A DNA stretch of 64,000 bases from Guadua angustifolia (GCA_036346375.1 CM070517.1:8659161-8723160), one strand, 5' to 3'; counted from the stretch's first letter, positions 45,815 through 57,599 are shown. Notes: generated by a model from the sequence alone, not told the origin. Numbers and translations are program-made.

Positions 45815-46554
45815 TAGGATGATTATGCAATATTGGAGCTAGCAAAATACATGCAATAGGAGATTGTCAGGCAAGAGGGTATTTAAGATACCCTGAGAAG
45901 TGAAAGTTTTCATTTGGTTATTTAAGAATATATCATTTTTATCATGTACCCAACATTCTTCGACATTTAATCTGGCCGCCACACCTTTACCGTCGAGACA
46001 GTTTGACCTAGAAAATGAAAATTGCCGACACATAGTGTGTCCCTACATATCAAAATAATTTCCAATACACCATCTGACCCTAAAAGTATTATTGCCGACA
46101 GTTAGTCCGTCACCATGTTTTAGCGACAGATAGTTGGTCGGTAATTATGTATTATTGCCGACTGATGTCTGACGCTAATTTTGTGTCATGGTGTAGTGCA
46201 GACCCATCCATGTCCGGTTGGGCCTTGTTGGCCTGCCATGCAGACACCTGGACGTATATATCCCACAGGCACGGTTTATAACAATTTGGAGTTTGGTTCA
46301 GCAATTGCTTGGTGTCAGTCATGTTTTGGTCTATAGCCTGAATCATGAGGGTCGTCTCCACTAATCAAGAGTTATACATCTCACCAAAAGATTGAGCCTC
46401 CATTAGCCTCATCACTTACTAACCAACTCTTGGATGTTAGGGATGTTATGGGTAACCATCCCAGCTTGCAATCTAGAGTTTAGTCTCTTCATGAACCGAG
46501 AGTGTCTAGCTTTGTCAGTTGCAACATCTTCAGGAGAGTAGCTTGCAAGCTATG

Positions 46555-47581
46555 TGTCGGCGTGTTTGTGTCAGATAGTATTGGTTCGAGTGTATAACCA
46601 AGTTTCGGTAGAGGGGTCTTCGCAGCTGCGTCACTCTCGGCTCTCTTCTCTGCTCTCTTCGCGTGATGAGCAGGACAGGAAGCTCAAGAACACGTAGGGA
46701 GCACACAAGGAACACACAGATTTACCTGTGTTTGGGCCCCAAATGCGGGGTAATGACCCTACGCCCCGCTTCAAGCTCATGTTGCTCTAGTATTCTCTTA
46801 CTCTCCGTTGAATTGATTGATCGACCTCCCTTGCCTCATGCACACTAGCTCCCTTATATACTCCCAGGACTAGCTAGGGTAGGCAGAGGGAGTGGTTTTA
46901 CATTAATTACATTGACTGTGTCTAGTCCTATCGCTACTGTCCCTCGGAGCCTCTTTGTCCACGTCGTTGCTTGACGCTGCCTGGCTTCAGACTGCCCAAG
47001 AGGAGGGGTTCGGACACTGTGTGATGAACGCCTGGTACACGCGTCACCTCGTCATGCCCGGGGCGGTATAGATGGAACGGGAGTTTGTGAAGCTGGCTCA
47101 GTCGATGGGACAGGGCATCATAGCGTCAGGGAGCCACGCCTATTTAATGGCCTCCGGGCGCACTGTAACGGCTCCCCGTGCATTGAATGGCTCCCATGCA
47201 CATTTAATGGCTATGATACGCTGTGATCCTGGTGAATGCTTTGGGCGAAAGCCTCCAAGCTCTGTCTACTTAGATGGTTGAGAATGGGCTTGCCTGCTCG
47301 TTGGGCAGCCACGTGGCCTGGTCGCCCAACTGTTCGTCGGGCAGCCACATGTCCCAGTCTTCCATGGTCGTGATCTGGTCACCCGGGGCTGGGACCTGGT
47401 CATCCAACTGCCCCCTAGGCAGCCACATGTCCTAGTCGCCGGGGCTGGGACCTGGTCGCCCTCCAAGCCCCTCTTCAGCAGGTTGAGTCCCTTGCATAGG
47501 GCCTTCTTCTTTATGTATCTTGCGCACGTGGTCCCACCTGACAGCGGTGGAGAGAGTACCCCAGTGTAGAATATATCGACA
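46555..47581 (-). mobile_element. Solo LTR (1027 bp), gypsy-type
   Basis: TGTCGG...TCGACA ends with CTATG (46550-46554) and CTGTG (47582-47586) on the flanks, four of five bases matching. Removing it rejoins chromovirus gag (AAGTTTACACAG to CTTGCAAGC on the minus strand). A minus-strand TATATAAGG promoter sits at 46852-46860. The LTR end resembles that of the Tat elements. Confidence 0.75.
47298..47470 (+). repeat. Imperfect repeats inside the solo LTR
   Basis: Three copies of GGCAGCCACRTGKCC separated by about 40-80 bases, and GGGGCTGGGACCTGGTC twice (47386 and 47440). Confidence 0.75.
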
Positions 47582-47906
47582 CTGTGTAAACTTATTCAGA
47601 TAAATAGCCATTGGCTGACTCCTTGCTTAATTACCTTGAATTCCTCTTTCTTTAAGTCCATCATTCCCTTAGGCATATAATATTGATGAAAGGTAGTAGT
47701 AAACTCCTCCCATGAAAGGCACAATAGTTCTCCCACTATTCAGCTACAGTTCCATCCAATTAATGAGAAGTACAAAGAATCTCATTACCTTCACATTGAG
47801 TTATGTGCATCTTTCTTTCTATAGTTCTGAGCCAATCGTCAGCTTTTAAAGGATTGAATTCCAGAGAATGTCAATGGACAAGTCCTCATAAAATTGAACA
47901 GCTTTG

Positions 47907-49293
47907 TGTTGGGGAACGGGTAGGCTACTCTAGCGAAAAATCAAAAAAATTTTACCACGTAGCCAAAGAACTACTACAAATTATAGATTATAGAATTACC
48001 ACTAGACGCGCAGACCCGTAGTGAAAGTAGAGTCGATGTAGCATGGTGGTGCAGATTTAGTCGTACTAGCCTCACACCTCCTCCAATAGCTTCTTGTGAG
48101 TGTCACAGGTTGTGGATTGTCCTAACGTTGAAGCTTCACATCAATGCCTCCAAAGTTTCCACATGTATAGGGTAGGAACACCACGCACCGAAGTGCTAGA
48201 ACTGGTTGTCCAATTCTGGGCAAAGGAGGGATGGCGGCTAGGGTTTGGGAATTCTGAATTCCTTTTGTGTCTTACCCCCAAAGCCAGCACCCCTTCCCTT
48301 TAAATAGACACCCCAAAATAGGTTCTACATTAAGGGCCCATTAGAAACTTAAAACCCATTAGAATTTGGATCACCATCCGAATTAAGTCCTAGCCCTTTA
48401 AGCATACGACCCGATAGGTTCATGTATACCTAGATATGGCCCGTGTACTCTTACTTGACCATTAATTAGTAGCGGTCCCAAGCAGGACGTGCCGACTCTG
48501 ATGTATATGTAAAGATCACATCGGTTGAACATAAACAATGCTTAGATATATGCATTTCCCTTTGCCTCATGATATCATTCAAACACAAGGCGAGTATATG
48601 CCATTCTTGTTTAGTTAGCTCGACCACTATTTCTCGATCATGTGACTCAGAATCCCTAACTATTGTTAACTCTTTAATTGCGAGTAGCATGGCCATGCAT
48701 TTATGGAATCTGACCACTCAAAAGGCCTAAAGATATCTCTCTTGTCGAATGGAGGGGCAAATGCTATCTTGATCGACCATGCTTCGTAGCACACTTCATG
48801 ACAAACTCGAAAGCCACCTTTATAACTACACTTCATGACAAACTCGAAAGCCATGCTTGGCAACCCCTAAGTAAGTCATTACACATTTCAAGTACATGCC
48901 CCAACGTCAAGTCTAAGGATATAGCATACACATTGTGTATGAGACCAACTGACGACAAGAAGATTACAACATTCTCGCAGTGTCTCAAGGTGGGTCGATC
49001 CAACTCCATGTTCTCTAACATATGTCCATATTATTGGTTTGATATCTCCATATCTATGATCCGTAAAACATGATCATCAACCAATACATATGCTAAGTCT
49101 ATTCATATGTATTCTCACATGTTTATCAACTAGGGATCACTTTAGAATAATCATCACAAAGTCATATATAGAGTTTCACAAACAAGTCACATACTTGCTA
49201 ATAAATAATAATGATAATATTTAAGGAACAAAATAATTAATCATGAGGAAATATAATCATCTCTATAATTGCCTTTGTGGCATATTTCCAACA
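47907..49293 (-). mobile_element. Solo LTR, Angela/BARE-like copia (1387 bp)
   Basis: TGTTGGGGAACG...TTTCCAACA with perfect CTTTG duplications at 47902-47906 and 49294-49298. The minus strand begins TGTTGGAAATATGCCAC, the signature start of Angela/BARE LTRs. It is related to the solo LTR at 29410 (shared GGTAGGCTAC block and general layout) but clearly older or of another subfamily. It splits chromovirus gag. Confidence 0.9.
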
Positions 49294-50750
49294 CTTTGAT
49301 AAAGACGAGATCCATTGTTAATAAGTTGAGTAGCATTGTTGTTATTAGCTGCAGTTTGAGTTATACTCCACATCTATTGCATCATAGTCTACATTAGCTG
49401 AGTCTGAGTAGCAAGAAAAGTTTCCAAGTTCTACATATCCACTAGCGGTGAAGGATGAGGTAGTGCTCTATCACTGGGATTATTATTAGGTTATTTCCAC
49501 TACCATAAACTATATTGTTTCCATGAGTGTTAACTATTTGTTGATTACTTCATAGGGTTAGGGGAAAGAGAAATAGCATAGGTATGATATAAGAATCCTA
49601 GTGCATGGGAAACAAGTTTAATCCAACAATTTAAGCAAACTTTATTATTAACTTCGTATGGTTTCTTACAAAAGCCTAAAAGCTATAAAAACACATACTA
49701 CACACTTAGCAATGATAAAAGATCCAAACCAACTAAAGCACACATCTAACGACTACTAGGATAACACTAACTTAAACAGACGTGACTGAAAACAAGATTC
49801 TCAACTACTAGCTAACTCTATCACTCATCCAACCACCCAGGCTGAGGCTCTCCCAGTCCATACACCAGGGTTGGGCTAGCATGGTGTGCAAAATGATTCT
49901 AATGACCAACAACTAGCACCTCCATGTCCACATGCACGTCACGCTCCTCTGGCTCCATCTCAGTCTCCTTAGGGTCTTCTTCCTCATCTTGGTCTTGCAC
50001 AGCTTGGTCACCACCACCATACAAGGCCTCCTCTAACTCCATATCCTCCTAGTCATTGCGATGCGCATCTCATGAATTTTCTCCTCGGTAACACTCAAGG
50101 CTTCATACACTTGCTTTAACTCTTGACTTGTATCCTTCATGTGATCCTTTAGAGCAACAGCAAACTTTGCCAAGCGCACCACCGTGTCATCTTGTTCTTC
50201 ATTAATATTCTAACGTTGGAAAGCTCGTCCAGTTGGATGCAGCCTAAAAATAGTGTCCTCCAACTCATGGACATAATCTTGGTAAATCCATTGTAAGGCA
50301 AGACGTGAAGACTCCTAGATCCCAATCTCAAAAGTAGCGCTTCTAACAATATTGTTGATTGGCTTGCTGGTCTTCTCATCCACTCGAGCGTGATATGAAT
50401 CTTGTAAATAAATCCTCGCTCCACACCATTGACAACCAAGCAGCTTCCTCTGTAAAGCGATCAAACAAAGCCTCTGAGGACCTACAAAACCTTCCATAGT
50501 TCTGCAGCATAGCCTGCCACATGCTCTCCACAGGTATGAGCCATCCTTATCTATTAGAAGAAACTTAGATAAAACTTCCACTCAAAACAGTAGTAAGAAA
50601 ACAAAAAATTCAGCAAAGGCAAGAATAGGAGAATAAGAAGATTCAAGAGTTTCATATTAGTCAAATTTAAATTTCTTTTAGAAAATAATTTTGGACACAC
50701 TTAAGAGACAACTAGACTATATAGGGTCAAGTTCTACAGTTAGTATGGTT

Positions 50751-50759
50751 CTGATACCA
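50751..50759 (-). other. Primer-binding site of the minus-strand chromovirus
   Basis: The plus strand reads CTGATACCA just before TGTCGGGACTTG. On the minus strand this is the LTR end followed by TGGTATCAG. Confidence 0.75.
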
Positions 50760-50901
50760 CCCCTGTCGGGACTTGAATATGCAAACCCGAACCCTTTATG
50801 TATATCGCACTAGTCTAGGATTACACTAGTGCACACAAGCTCAACATAAATGAATATCACAATCACACACTCAATAGAAACATAATAAAAGACTCCATTA
50901 G

Positions 50902-52033
50902 TAGGGGTGCAACTGGAACGGATATTTTTCGACCGACCGATCGACCGAATCAATTCAGATAGCGATTTGAATAGTTTTTCGGATATTCGAAGAATTTTCT
51001 GGATATGGATACGGATAAGGATAGTTATCTCGGATAAGGATACGGATGCGGATAGTAATTATCCGGTGGATATAGGAATATCCGAGTTTATAATCGGATA
51101 ATATCCGGATATAAAATATGGATATTATTCGAAAACTTTAAAGACTTCTCCAAGACTATGAGTCTGTAACTCTCCAATCAAAGAGCACCAGTCACCAGAG
51201 TCTGGAGGCACTAGTACCAGTGTACCAATACCACTCTTGGTACTCTACCAGTACCAGTGCCAACTACCATTCTACCAAGTGCCACACTGCCACTGCCAAA
51301 GTGCCAAAACCAAGTGCACCACAGCGCGGTCGGTGCCAAACCAAAATTTATCACGTGCTTCAGATTTCCGGCTTGTCCACTGGCGCCAAGCCAAAACCGA
51401 AGGCAATGCGACACTGCCACGCAGCAGACCCAAAACCAAAGGTGGTGCCGTGGACAAGTGCCAAATGGTGCACTGGTGGACTGGTTGTGTTATTACCTTA
51501 CGTCGTACATGCATGCACCTAATCGTTATAGACTAGAATTAGCAAATTGCACAAATTTGATATATGGTATTATATGATTCTATCATGTTTACCTTACTAG
51601 TTTGTGACTTCTAATTTGCTAGTTCCATTGTCTTTGATAATTCTATTATGACTCTACATTTAGTTTTTATATAATCTCTAGTGTGTTCATTATTAATTCT
51701 TAATTATGTACAATGCAACTATAGTAAATTTTTGTACTATTTTCTTTACATTTTGTCAATAATTATTCATAACTCATAAGTAATCTACCATTCAGTATGT
51801 TACATGTGCAATAAATGATCTATATTGTCGTGTATTATCGGGCTAAAAATATTCGTACCCGTATTGAATCCGGTCTGTATTCACTTCGTATTCGTAAGTG
51901 ATAGTATCCGGTATTATTCGCATTTGTATTCACATCCGACACCATTCGTATCCGACTTCGTATTCGATAAAAAATATGGATATGGATACGGGATGAACAA
52001 TATCCGACCGTATCCGATCCGATTACATCCCTA
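50902..52033 (+). mobile_element. Non-autonomous hAT element, 1132 bp
   Basis: Inverted ends TAGGGGTGCAACTGGAACGG and, on the other strand, TAGGGATGTAATCGGATCGG, with a perfect 8-bp duplication TCCATTAG at 50894-50901 and 52034-52041. Both ends carry clusters of CGGATA-type repeats, probable binding sites for a transposase supplied in trans. The centre (51200-51480) holds CCAGTACCAGTGCC-type repeats. Frames of about 100 codons there have no known motif. Confidence 0.9.
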
Positions 52034-52544
52034 TCCATTAGAAACATAATAAAAGACTCCATATATTAAATATAACTTGTTGACTAACCTTAAGGTCAAC
52101 TTACATGATTAAGCCACGTAGGGCTAACTATGAACGTTAAACTAAATTAATGCAGTGGAATAGAAAAACGTAAATGACCCTTCAATATACCATAGGCACA
52201 CTACAAAAAAAGTGATTTTTAATGACGGTCCAAACTCGTCATCATTAATCCCAAAATCGTCATTGTAGGTTTTTTATAACGAATTTATGACGAAATTCAA
52301 CTTGTCATAGTAAGTGCGTCATAGAAAGTTTTCAATGATGAATTACTTTTTTTCGTCATAAAAAATCAACTTTTTTGTGACGAATTACATTTTCATCAAC
52401 GAAGAGGTCATTTCTATGACGAATATAACCGTCATTAATTGTACCCAAAACGTCATGAAAAATATCAAATTCGTCATAAAAGAACACTCCGATCGGCCAA
52501 AAATGAGCGTTGACCATTTTATTTATGATGAAATTGTTCGTCAC

Positions 52545-52830
52545 AGATTGTTGCCACGTGGACATGCATTTTCGTCATTGAACAGTGCAATGCCACGTCA
52601 GCAGCCAGGATGTGAGGTGACGTGGCATGTGTTGTGACGCAAATGTTTCGTCATAGATGAGTGCCACGTGGACATGCATTTTCGTCATTGAATAGTCTAG
52701 TGCCACATCAACAACCACGATGTGAGGTGATGTGGCACGTGTTGTGACACAAATGTTTCGTCACTGATGAGTGCCACGTGGACATGCATTTTCGTCATTG
52801 AACATCCAGTGCCACGTTAACAACCACAGC
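52545..52830 (+). repeat. 110-bp subterminal tandem repeat, about 2.6 copies
   Basis: The block GCCACGTGGACATGCATTTT starts at 52553, 52663 and 52773, exactly 110 bases apart. Each copy has a G-box-like CACGTG and a TTCGTCA motif. Copies are 85-90 percent alike by eye. Confidence 0.88.
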
Positions 52831-53094
52831 ACATAATATTTTTAGGAGACCAATCAATACATTGCACAAAGTAGCATAAATTATCCACATATACATTAAG
52901 AGTCAAAAACTTTATTCACAGTACTTAAACGACCACTTCAAACTAATACCACTTCAAGCTAGTACCACCACTTCAAGCTAATATCAAGTTTTGAAAATAG
53001 ATCCACAGGTCACAAAGTTCGACCACGTTACCTAAACCAATTGAAGCTAGTACCAATAAACCAGGTTACCATCCATGCAAAATAAATATCCCTG

Positions 53095-53560
53095 TCTAAA
53101 ACAAATCCACAGGTTACTAGTGAACAGATTCATAAACTCACTAGTTGGCTTGACTAGCCATTTGCATGAGATGGCGAATAATTGCATCATTCTCCTCTTG
53201 CCTCTTCTTTAAATCCTCCATTTCCTTTTGGGTTCTAATCAATGCTTCATCTGATACTTGTGCTTTTTGCTTAAAGTTTTCTATTCTTGTTGTTGTTGCT
53301 CAACAGTCTGTTGAAGTTCAGTTGCTCCTCGTCTCTCCTCCTCAAGCTATTCCTCAAGAGCTTGTTCTTTAGAGCTCTTTGCAGAGTTTGGAGTGATTGA
53401 ATGTAAGACAATATTCTTCAGGAATTTGCTGGTGGCGCTGCATTGAGACAACCTTGTCAACAATCTCGGTAGTAGACATTGTTGGCTAACCCTCTGCATC
53501 AGGCTCCATCATAGCTTCCATCTCAGCCTAAGATATAGAACATAACAGAATCAATACTAA
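53095..53560 (-). pseudogene. Possible En/Spm TNPA-type C-terminus
   Basis: On the minus strand AQVSDEALIRTQKEMEDLKK is followed by RQEENDAIIRHLMQMASQ near 53160, after a glutamine-rich stretch. A charged coiled-coil end with R-Q-E-E and M-M/H-L-M-Q is typical of plant Ptta/En/Spm transposase-associated proteins. Upstream (to 53560) STTEIVDKVV would fit the preceding linker. Stops and frameshifts are present. It could instead be another coiled-coil host fragment. Confidence 0.5.
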
Positions 53561-53682
53561 TAAGGGCAATAAAAGGCTTATATAAATAAAATTTTCATCC
53601 AAATGGAGAAGGACACAATAAAGATACACCTCTAGCAGTTACTAGAAAAATCACTAAATTCGCATTCGTTGTAGAAGTCTCA

Positions 53683-55905
53683 CCTCACTAGGTGACAGAA
53701 CATCCTGGTCCACAGAATGCGTTGAGGATTGTCCTGCCACATGCTTGCTCGACTTTGGATTTTGAATTGCCATTCAGACCCAACAAGAACGAGATCCAAA
53801 ATAGGATCCAAACCAAGATCAGGCTAAAACTTTGCTACATTTAAATGATCATTTTTAAGTCTAACCTGAAATTAAGTACAAAAATGATAACTACCGTGAT
53901 CATAATGTATATTAAAAAAATGAAGACAAAAGAAAAGATTTTTGCCAAACGGGCTTATAAAATTAGGCTTACCTCGGTAGCTACCAAGTTGACCTCACCA
54001 TTTTCAAATGTTAAGATACCCTTGGGTCTTATGTACTTTGGATGAACCATGCCATTTAACTCAAGGTCACCACTGACAGCAAAATTGAGAATTAAAGGAT
54101 AAACAATCCTTAATTCTGGTCCCAACGTGAGTTTCAGGTCGTTGAGTCATGCATCAATGTTTGGCTTAAAACTTTCATGCTCAAGAGTCCATTCTGTATC
54201 TGATTGTTGACCTAACACACAAAGATTGAATGCTCCAGTTGGCTCATAAAGGAAATTAGGGGTAGGGTAGGGGAGGGAGGAGGGAGACCACATGTTGCTT
54301 TCAAAATTCACATCAAACATGAGCGTCAAAAAGTATGACAGGGAATAACTCAATTAGTTAAGCAAAATGTATTAGTTAAAAGCACTTGATGTAAAATATC
54401 AATCAAGGTCAAAATTAATGTACTTACCGTGCAGCGAAGTTGAAAGTGAGCCCGAAATCGTGAGACGCCCCGCGAAGTGGCTGTTTTGTCAAAACCAAGA
54501 GGACGATACTTGGACTTGTTTGAAGCCAACCTAGTGGCAACAACACCATTGCCTTTATCATGAGGCAATTATGCTTCATTGTGGCTTAATCGGATCATCG
54601 AGACATCCGCCACAAAATTGAGCTCAGAATCTGCAAATTGGTGTCTACTTGGCCTTGCACAAGTCAACAAAAATAGCACAATAAATGGTAAGAAGTCGTA
54701 ATATGGGATCCTACATATTGTACAGTCGGCCTCAATTTATGAGAGGCGCCTCATGCCCGCACATTGTCACAAGGCATATAACAAAATTCTAAAAGCAATC
54801 TTAGAATACAATCAACCAGATCACATGATGGTAACATCACTCAAAAGTATCTCATATTATTTAGAAATATAAAAGGGTAAAGCAGCAATAATAACCTCAA
54901 AATATTTTTTGTTCGTATATCCGAGAACTTCACATTTCAACTCAATCTTATCATTGGTTGATGGCTCACTATTTTTCAGATGGGAGGGTCCTTTCATTGA
55001 CAATCTCCCTTTCCTCCCAACCTCGCTTTCCATGAAAGGCGATGCATAATGTGTTGGATAGAGCATGAATGTTACCAGCAAAATTTGTCGGTGGTGTCCT
55101 AAGGAAAGGAGAAGTCACAATTGCTTGGTGAAACGATGCGAGATCCATTGACAACAGTCGATCAACGGTGCCTTTAACCTTTCATCCAAATGACAAAGAA
55201 AAGACAAGGGAAAGAGGATCAATCACATTGTTTCATGTTAGATCCAAACAAAAATGATTTGTAGGTGTAACAAAAGACCTACCTATATAAACACGATTTA
55301 TGCTAGATAGTTTTATTTCAACATACATTTTCATCGGGGAATTAATGCTATGAAAAAATGAGAAAAAGACTAACTATCGCTAATTAGTCATATATTGTCA
55401 TAAATGGAATTATGGGACTTAAACAAGAATGGGCCACGGAGAGAACATCAAGCATAGCCTTGAAGCCGGTTTGCATAAGGACTCGGTGCGATTATCAACA
55501 TCATACCCCCATCCTTTATGTCCGCATTTATCCTCACTTCACTTGGTTCTAGCAAATTCCAACTTAAACCTTTTAGGCTTTCACTAATTGAAAATCCCAA
55601 CTCTCATCGGGCTTCTCTCTCATAAGTCTTGTTTCATCGATGTCATTAGATAATCTGTCTTTCGCCCAAACAGGATTCTTATGATACCTTGTTTAGCATC
55701 TCCCCTTCCAAATTTTCCTCTCTGAGTAAGTTGTCTACATAAGTGACAGGATACTACCTTGAACGTTTACTGTCCACTCTGTATGGTTGGTTCGAAATTT
55801 GCATAAAAAACAAAACGGCTTGTTGGGGTTACAGAAGCTAATACTTCCACTCTTCCGAGATCAATGCCTCCAATAGTTCCATCAAGAAGTCTTATTTGAT
55901 ATATT
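53683..55905 (-). pseudogene. TIC236: Captured TIC236 (SSG4) gene fragment, several exons with introns
   Basis: TIC236 is a large plastid inner-envelope protein of the TamB type that bridges TOC and TIC during protein import; the rice copy is known as SSG4. In gene order, right to left, the window shows LLDGTIGGIDLGRVEVLASV and FVFYANFEPTIQSG (55890-55790), NLEGE (about 55715), EVRINADIKDGGMM (about 55530), TSPFLRTPPTNFAGN (about 55110), VGRKGRLSMKG and NDKIELKCEV (55040-54920), MIRLSHNEA and LPHDKGNGVVATRLASN (54600-54510), LGPELRIVYPLILNFAVSG (about 54100), IRPKGILTFENGEVNLVATE (to 53973), then DLGLDPILDLVLVGSEWQF (about 53780) and VDQDVLSPSE. GT donors follow at 53972 and 53683, so introns were carried along. 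Frameshifts and stops break each exon. It is a C-terminal-half fragment with neither start nor end. The identification is from remembered family sequence and the length of the collinear match makes it firm. Confidence 0.8.
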
Positions 55906-56285
55906 ATTTATAAACAAAGGATTTCGATAATAATCATCTGAACAAACTTGGAATAAATAAAGCACTAAGGATTTTTTTTTCACCCAAAAGAAGTGAGCAT
56001 TGAATATCGATCTGAGGATAAGACCGCATTAGGAGTCATTACTATTATGAAGAACACACTGTTGGCGAAATTTGACATGTTGAAAGTTGTTACCATCTAT
56101 TTTGCTTTAGATTTCAAATTGGAAAGCATTTCTTGGTGCTTATGCAACTCCTTGTCATCTTTGCACAAATAAAAAATACATTCAAAAGTGCAAATTTTTG
56201 ACAACATGATTTATAAATTTTAAAATTCATCGGGCCTTATCACCGTATTAATCGTTTTATGAAAGTTCTTGCATAAAGAAAAAAT
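55906..56285 (-). other. Junction between the two captured genes, nothing recognised
   Basis: AT-rich text including a T run (55971-55979). It may be intron of either captured gene; the capture breakpoint should lie here. Confidence 0.4.
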
Positions 56286-56289
56286 ATCC

Positions 56290-57467
56290 TTCAATGATAT
56301 GACCGCTCGAACTCGACCGTCTGCACCCAAAGCCTCTAGCTATCAAGGCAAGGAAACCACCGACCTTCACTGGAATAGAAGCATCGAGAGGAAGCTTTAG
56401 GTGCAACCTTCATGGGTGGAAATATAACTCAAAGGACCAACTAACAAGCACAAGGGAATCACAACACATTTATCTACCTCGGCTATAACATTCTTGATCA
56501 CCGTCGGCCTTGTCAATACACTCAAGAGTCCCAACCAATTCAACGAGCGAGGTGGGCATTTGCATCAAGATCCGCATCCTTTGTGATTTGGATCTTCGCG
56601 CCGAGTTCATTTGCAAGTTTCGATCGTTTCCCGCCTTTTCCCATTAGAACACCAACCTACATGAATTTCCATAATCAGCATAAGCAAACTTGATGTCGAA
56701 ATCAATATCGCACAAGTGTTTGTCGCTATCTCCGCTTCTCTTTGGTTTCACGGAGACTATATAATTATCCACACCAGTTTCCAAATCCTAACATGAAACA
56801 GGCCCAACAATAGAAACAAATTTGCATCACACCATCAATTATACCTTGTTATTGGGCACATCGATCTTACGAGAAGTCTCTGCGGGACACTTTGTGTCCC
56901 ACCTTCTGCCGTGGAGCTTCACTCACCGCTTCCATGATGGGTTACGCCACTTGTCCTCGAGCCTGTTTACAAATCCTCAGAGAAGGAACAACCTTGCCAT
57001 TCTCAAAGATCCGCCGCCTCAAGAGGAGGCAGCTTGGCTCCTCGACCTTCTCGAAGGACTCGTTATTTTGCATAACACCCGATTCCAAAAGATATGATTA
57101 ACGGATCAAAAGACTAACTTCCTCAAGATTCAAAAGCGACCATGTTTAGACAGCTATTCGCCATCTCTTAGACACCAAACCCTAGATATAACACGCACAC
57201 GCAGAGAGAGAGAGAGAGGTGGGTGGGCGGTGTGATAGATCTACCGCGCCATCACCTTCGACGATGGCCGCTTGGCGCCCTCGGCGATGGCGTTCGCCCG
57301 CTACTGGCCTCGACCTCATCGAGCTTCCTCTTGTGATCGCCGCCATCGGCAGCAGCGGGGGGCTCCACATCGGGCTCTTGTTGCATGGCGGTGGCGGCTT
57401 CAACAGTCGAGGGCTGCTCCTCAGGCGCTACCTCCGGCGGTGGTGCTGTAGCGTCGGGCTCCGCCAT
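56290..57467 (-). pseudogene. Captured 5' part of a KH-domain (FUBP-like) gene
   Basis: The first exon begins ATG at 57467 (MAEPDATAPPPEVAPEE, then DHKRKLDEVEA), preceded by an AAACCCTAATCCCC leader. A second exon (about 57090-56846) ends AETSRKIDVPNNKV at a GTATAA donor. A third (56663-56478) opens VGVLMGKGGKRSKLANELG and AKIQITKDADLDANA, then LVELVGTLECIDKAD, and stops at a GCCGAG/GTAGAT border. A fourth (to about 56290) reads VGGFLALIARGFG. G-x-x-G of the KH fold is kept (GKGG). This matches KH1 of plant far-upstream-element-binding-like RNA or DNA-binding proteins. The remaining KH domains are absent. Frameshifts occur in exons one, two and three. Confidence 0.75.
57202..57219 (+). repeat. 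(GA)n microsatellite
   Basis: AGAGAGAG run of 18 bases inside intron 1 or 5' region of the captured KH gene. Confidence 0.9.
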
Positions 57468-57584
57468 AGGGGGAAGGGGATTAGGGTTTGAGGTTTTGGC
57501 CGCCGATTTTTACTCGGGTGCGAAGGCACTTGTGGTGGTGCGAGCGGGAGAATTGATATTTTGCCACTCACAACATTGTTCTGC

Positions 57585-57599
57585 CTAGCTATATAAAGC
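57585..57599 (-). promoter_or_regulatory. Possible TATA box of the captured KH gene
   Basis: CTAGCTATATAAAGCGC on the plus strand contains TATATA, which on the minus strand lies about 120 bases upstream of the ATG at 57467. If used, the captured piece includes its own promoter. The palindromic core does not prove direction. Confidence 0.35.

Larger units (their letters stand above)
41149..46198 (+). mobile_element. Probable CACTA (En/Spm) element 1, 5.05 kb
   Basis: The right end is clear: on the minus strand it reads CACTACACCATGACACAAAA. The left end is a weaker match, GACTACACCACAAAGAC. Both ends share subterminal repeats of the type TTACCGACAGAC and TGCCGAC (41290-41455 and 46085-46175). 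The three flanking bases (AAA and CAG) do not match, and the flanks belong to different elements (Tat LTR left, chromovirus gag right). The left end may therefore be truncated or rearranged. No transposase was recognised. Confidence 0.55.
46199..50750 (-). pseudogene. Minus-strand chromovirus gag and leader, split by two solo LTRs
   Basis: Read right to left: a PBS at 50751, a leader with an acidic frame (ELEEALYGGGD, about 50060-49990), then gag. Blocks seen are ETFLATQTQLM (about 49440), the central gag domain NPLKADDWLRTIERKMHIT and QCEGNE (47870-47790), and YSPEDVATDKARHSRFMK (46535-46480). It aligns with the gag of the complete chromovirus (ADQTQLMQAMM, PLEAEDWLGIIE). Insertions at 46555-47581 and 47907-49293 split it, and several stops are present. 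It ends at the CACTA-1 edge (46198), so protease and pol are missing. Confidence 0.7.

Noticed and set aside
51200..51580. Three overlapping 100-codon frames in the hAT centre as transposase
   Set aside because: They derive from CCAGTACCAGTGCC-type repeats and show no hATC or BED-type motif.
57219..57491. Plus-strand frames over 57219-57588
   Set aside because: Shadows of the captured KH exon on the minus strand, which has the leader, start and family text.
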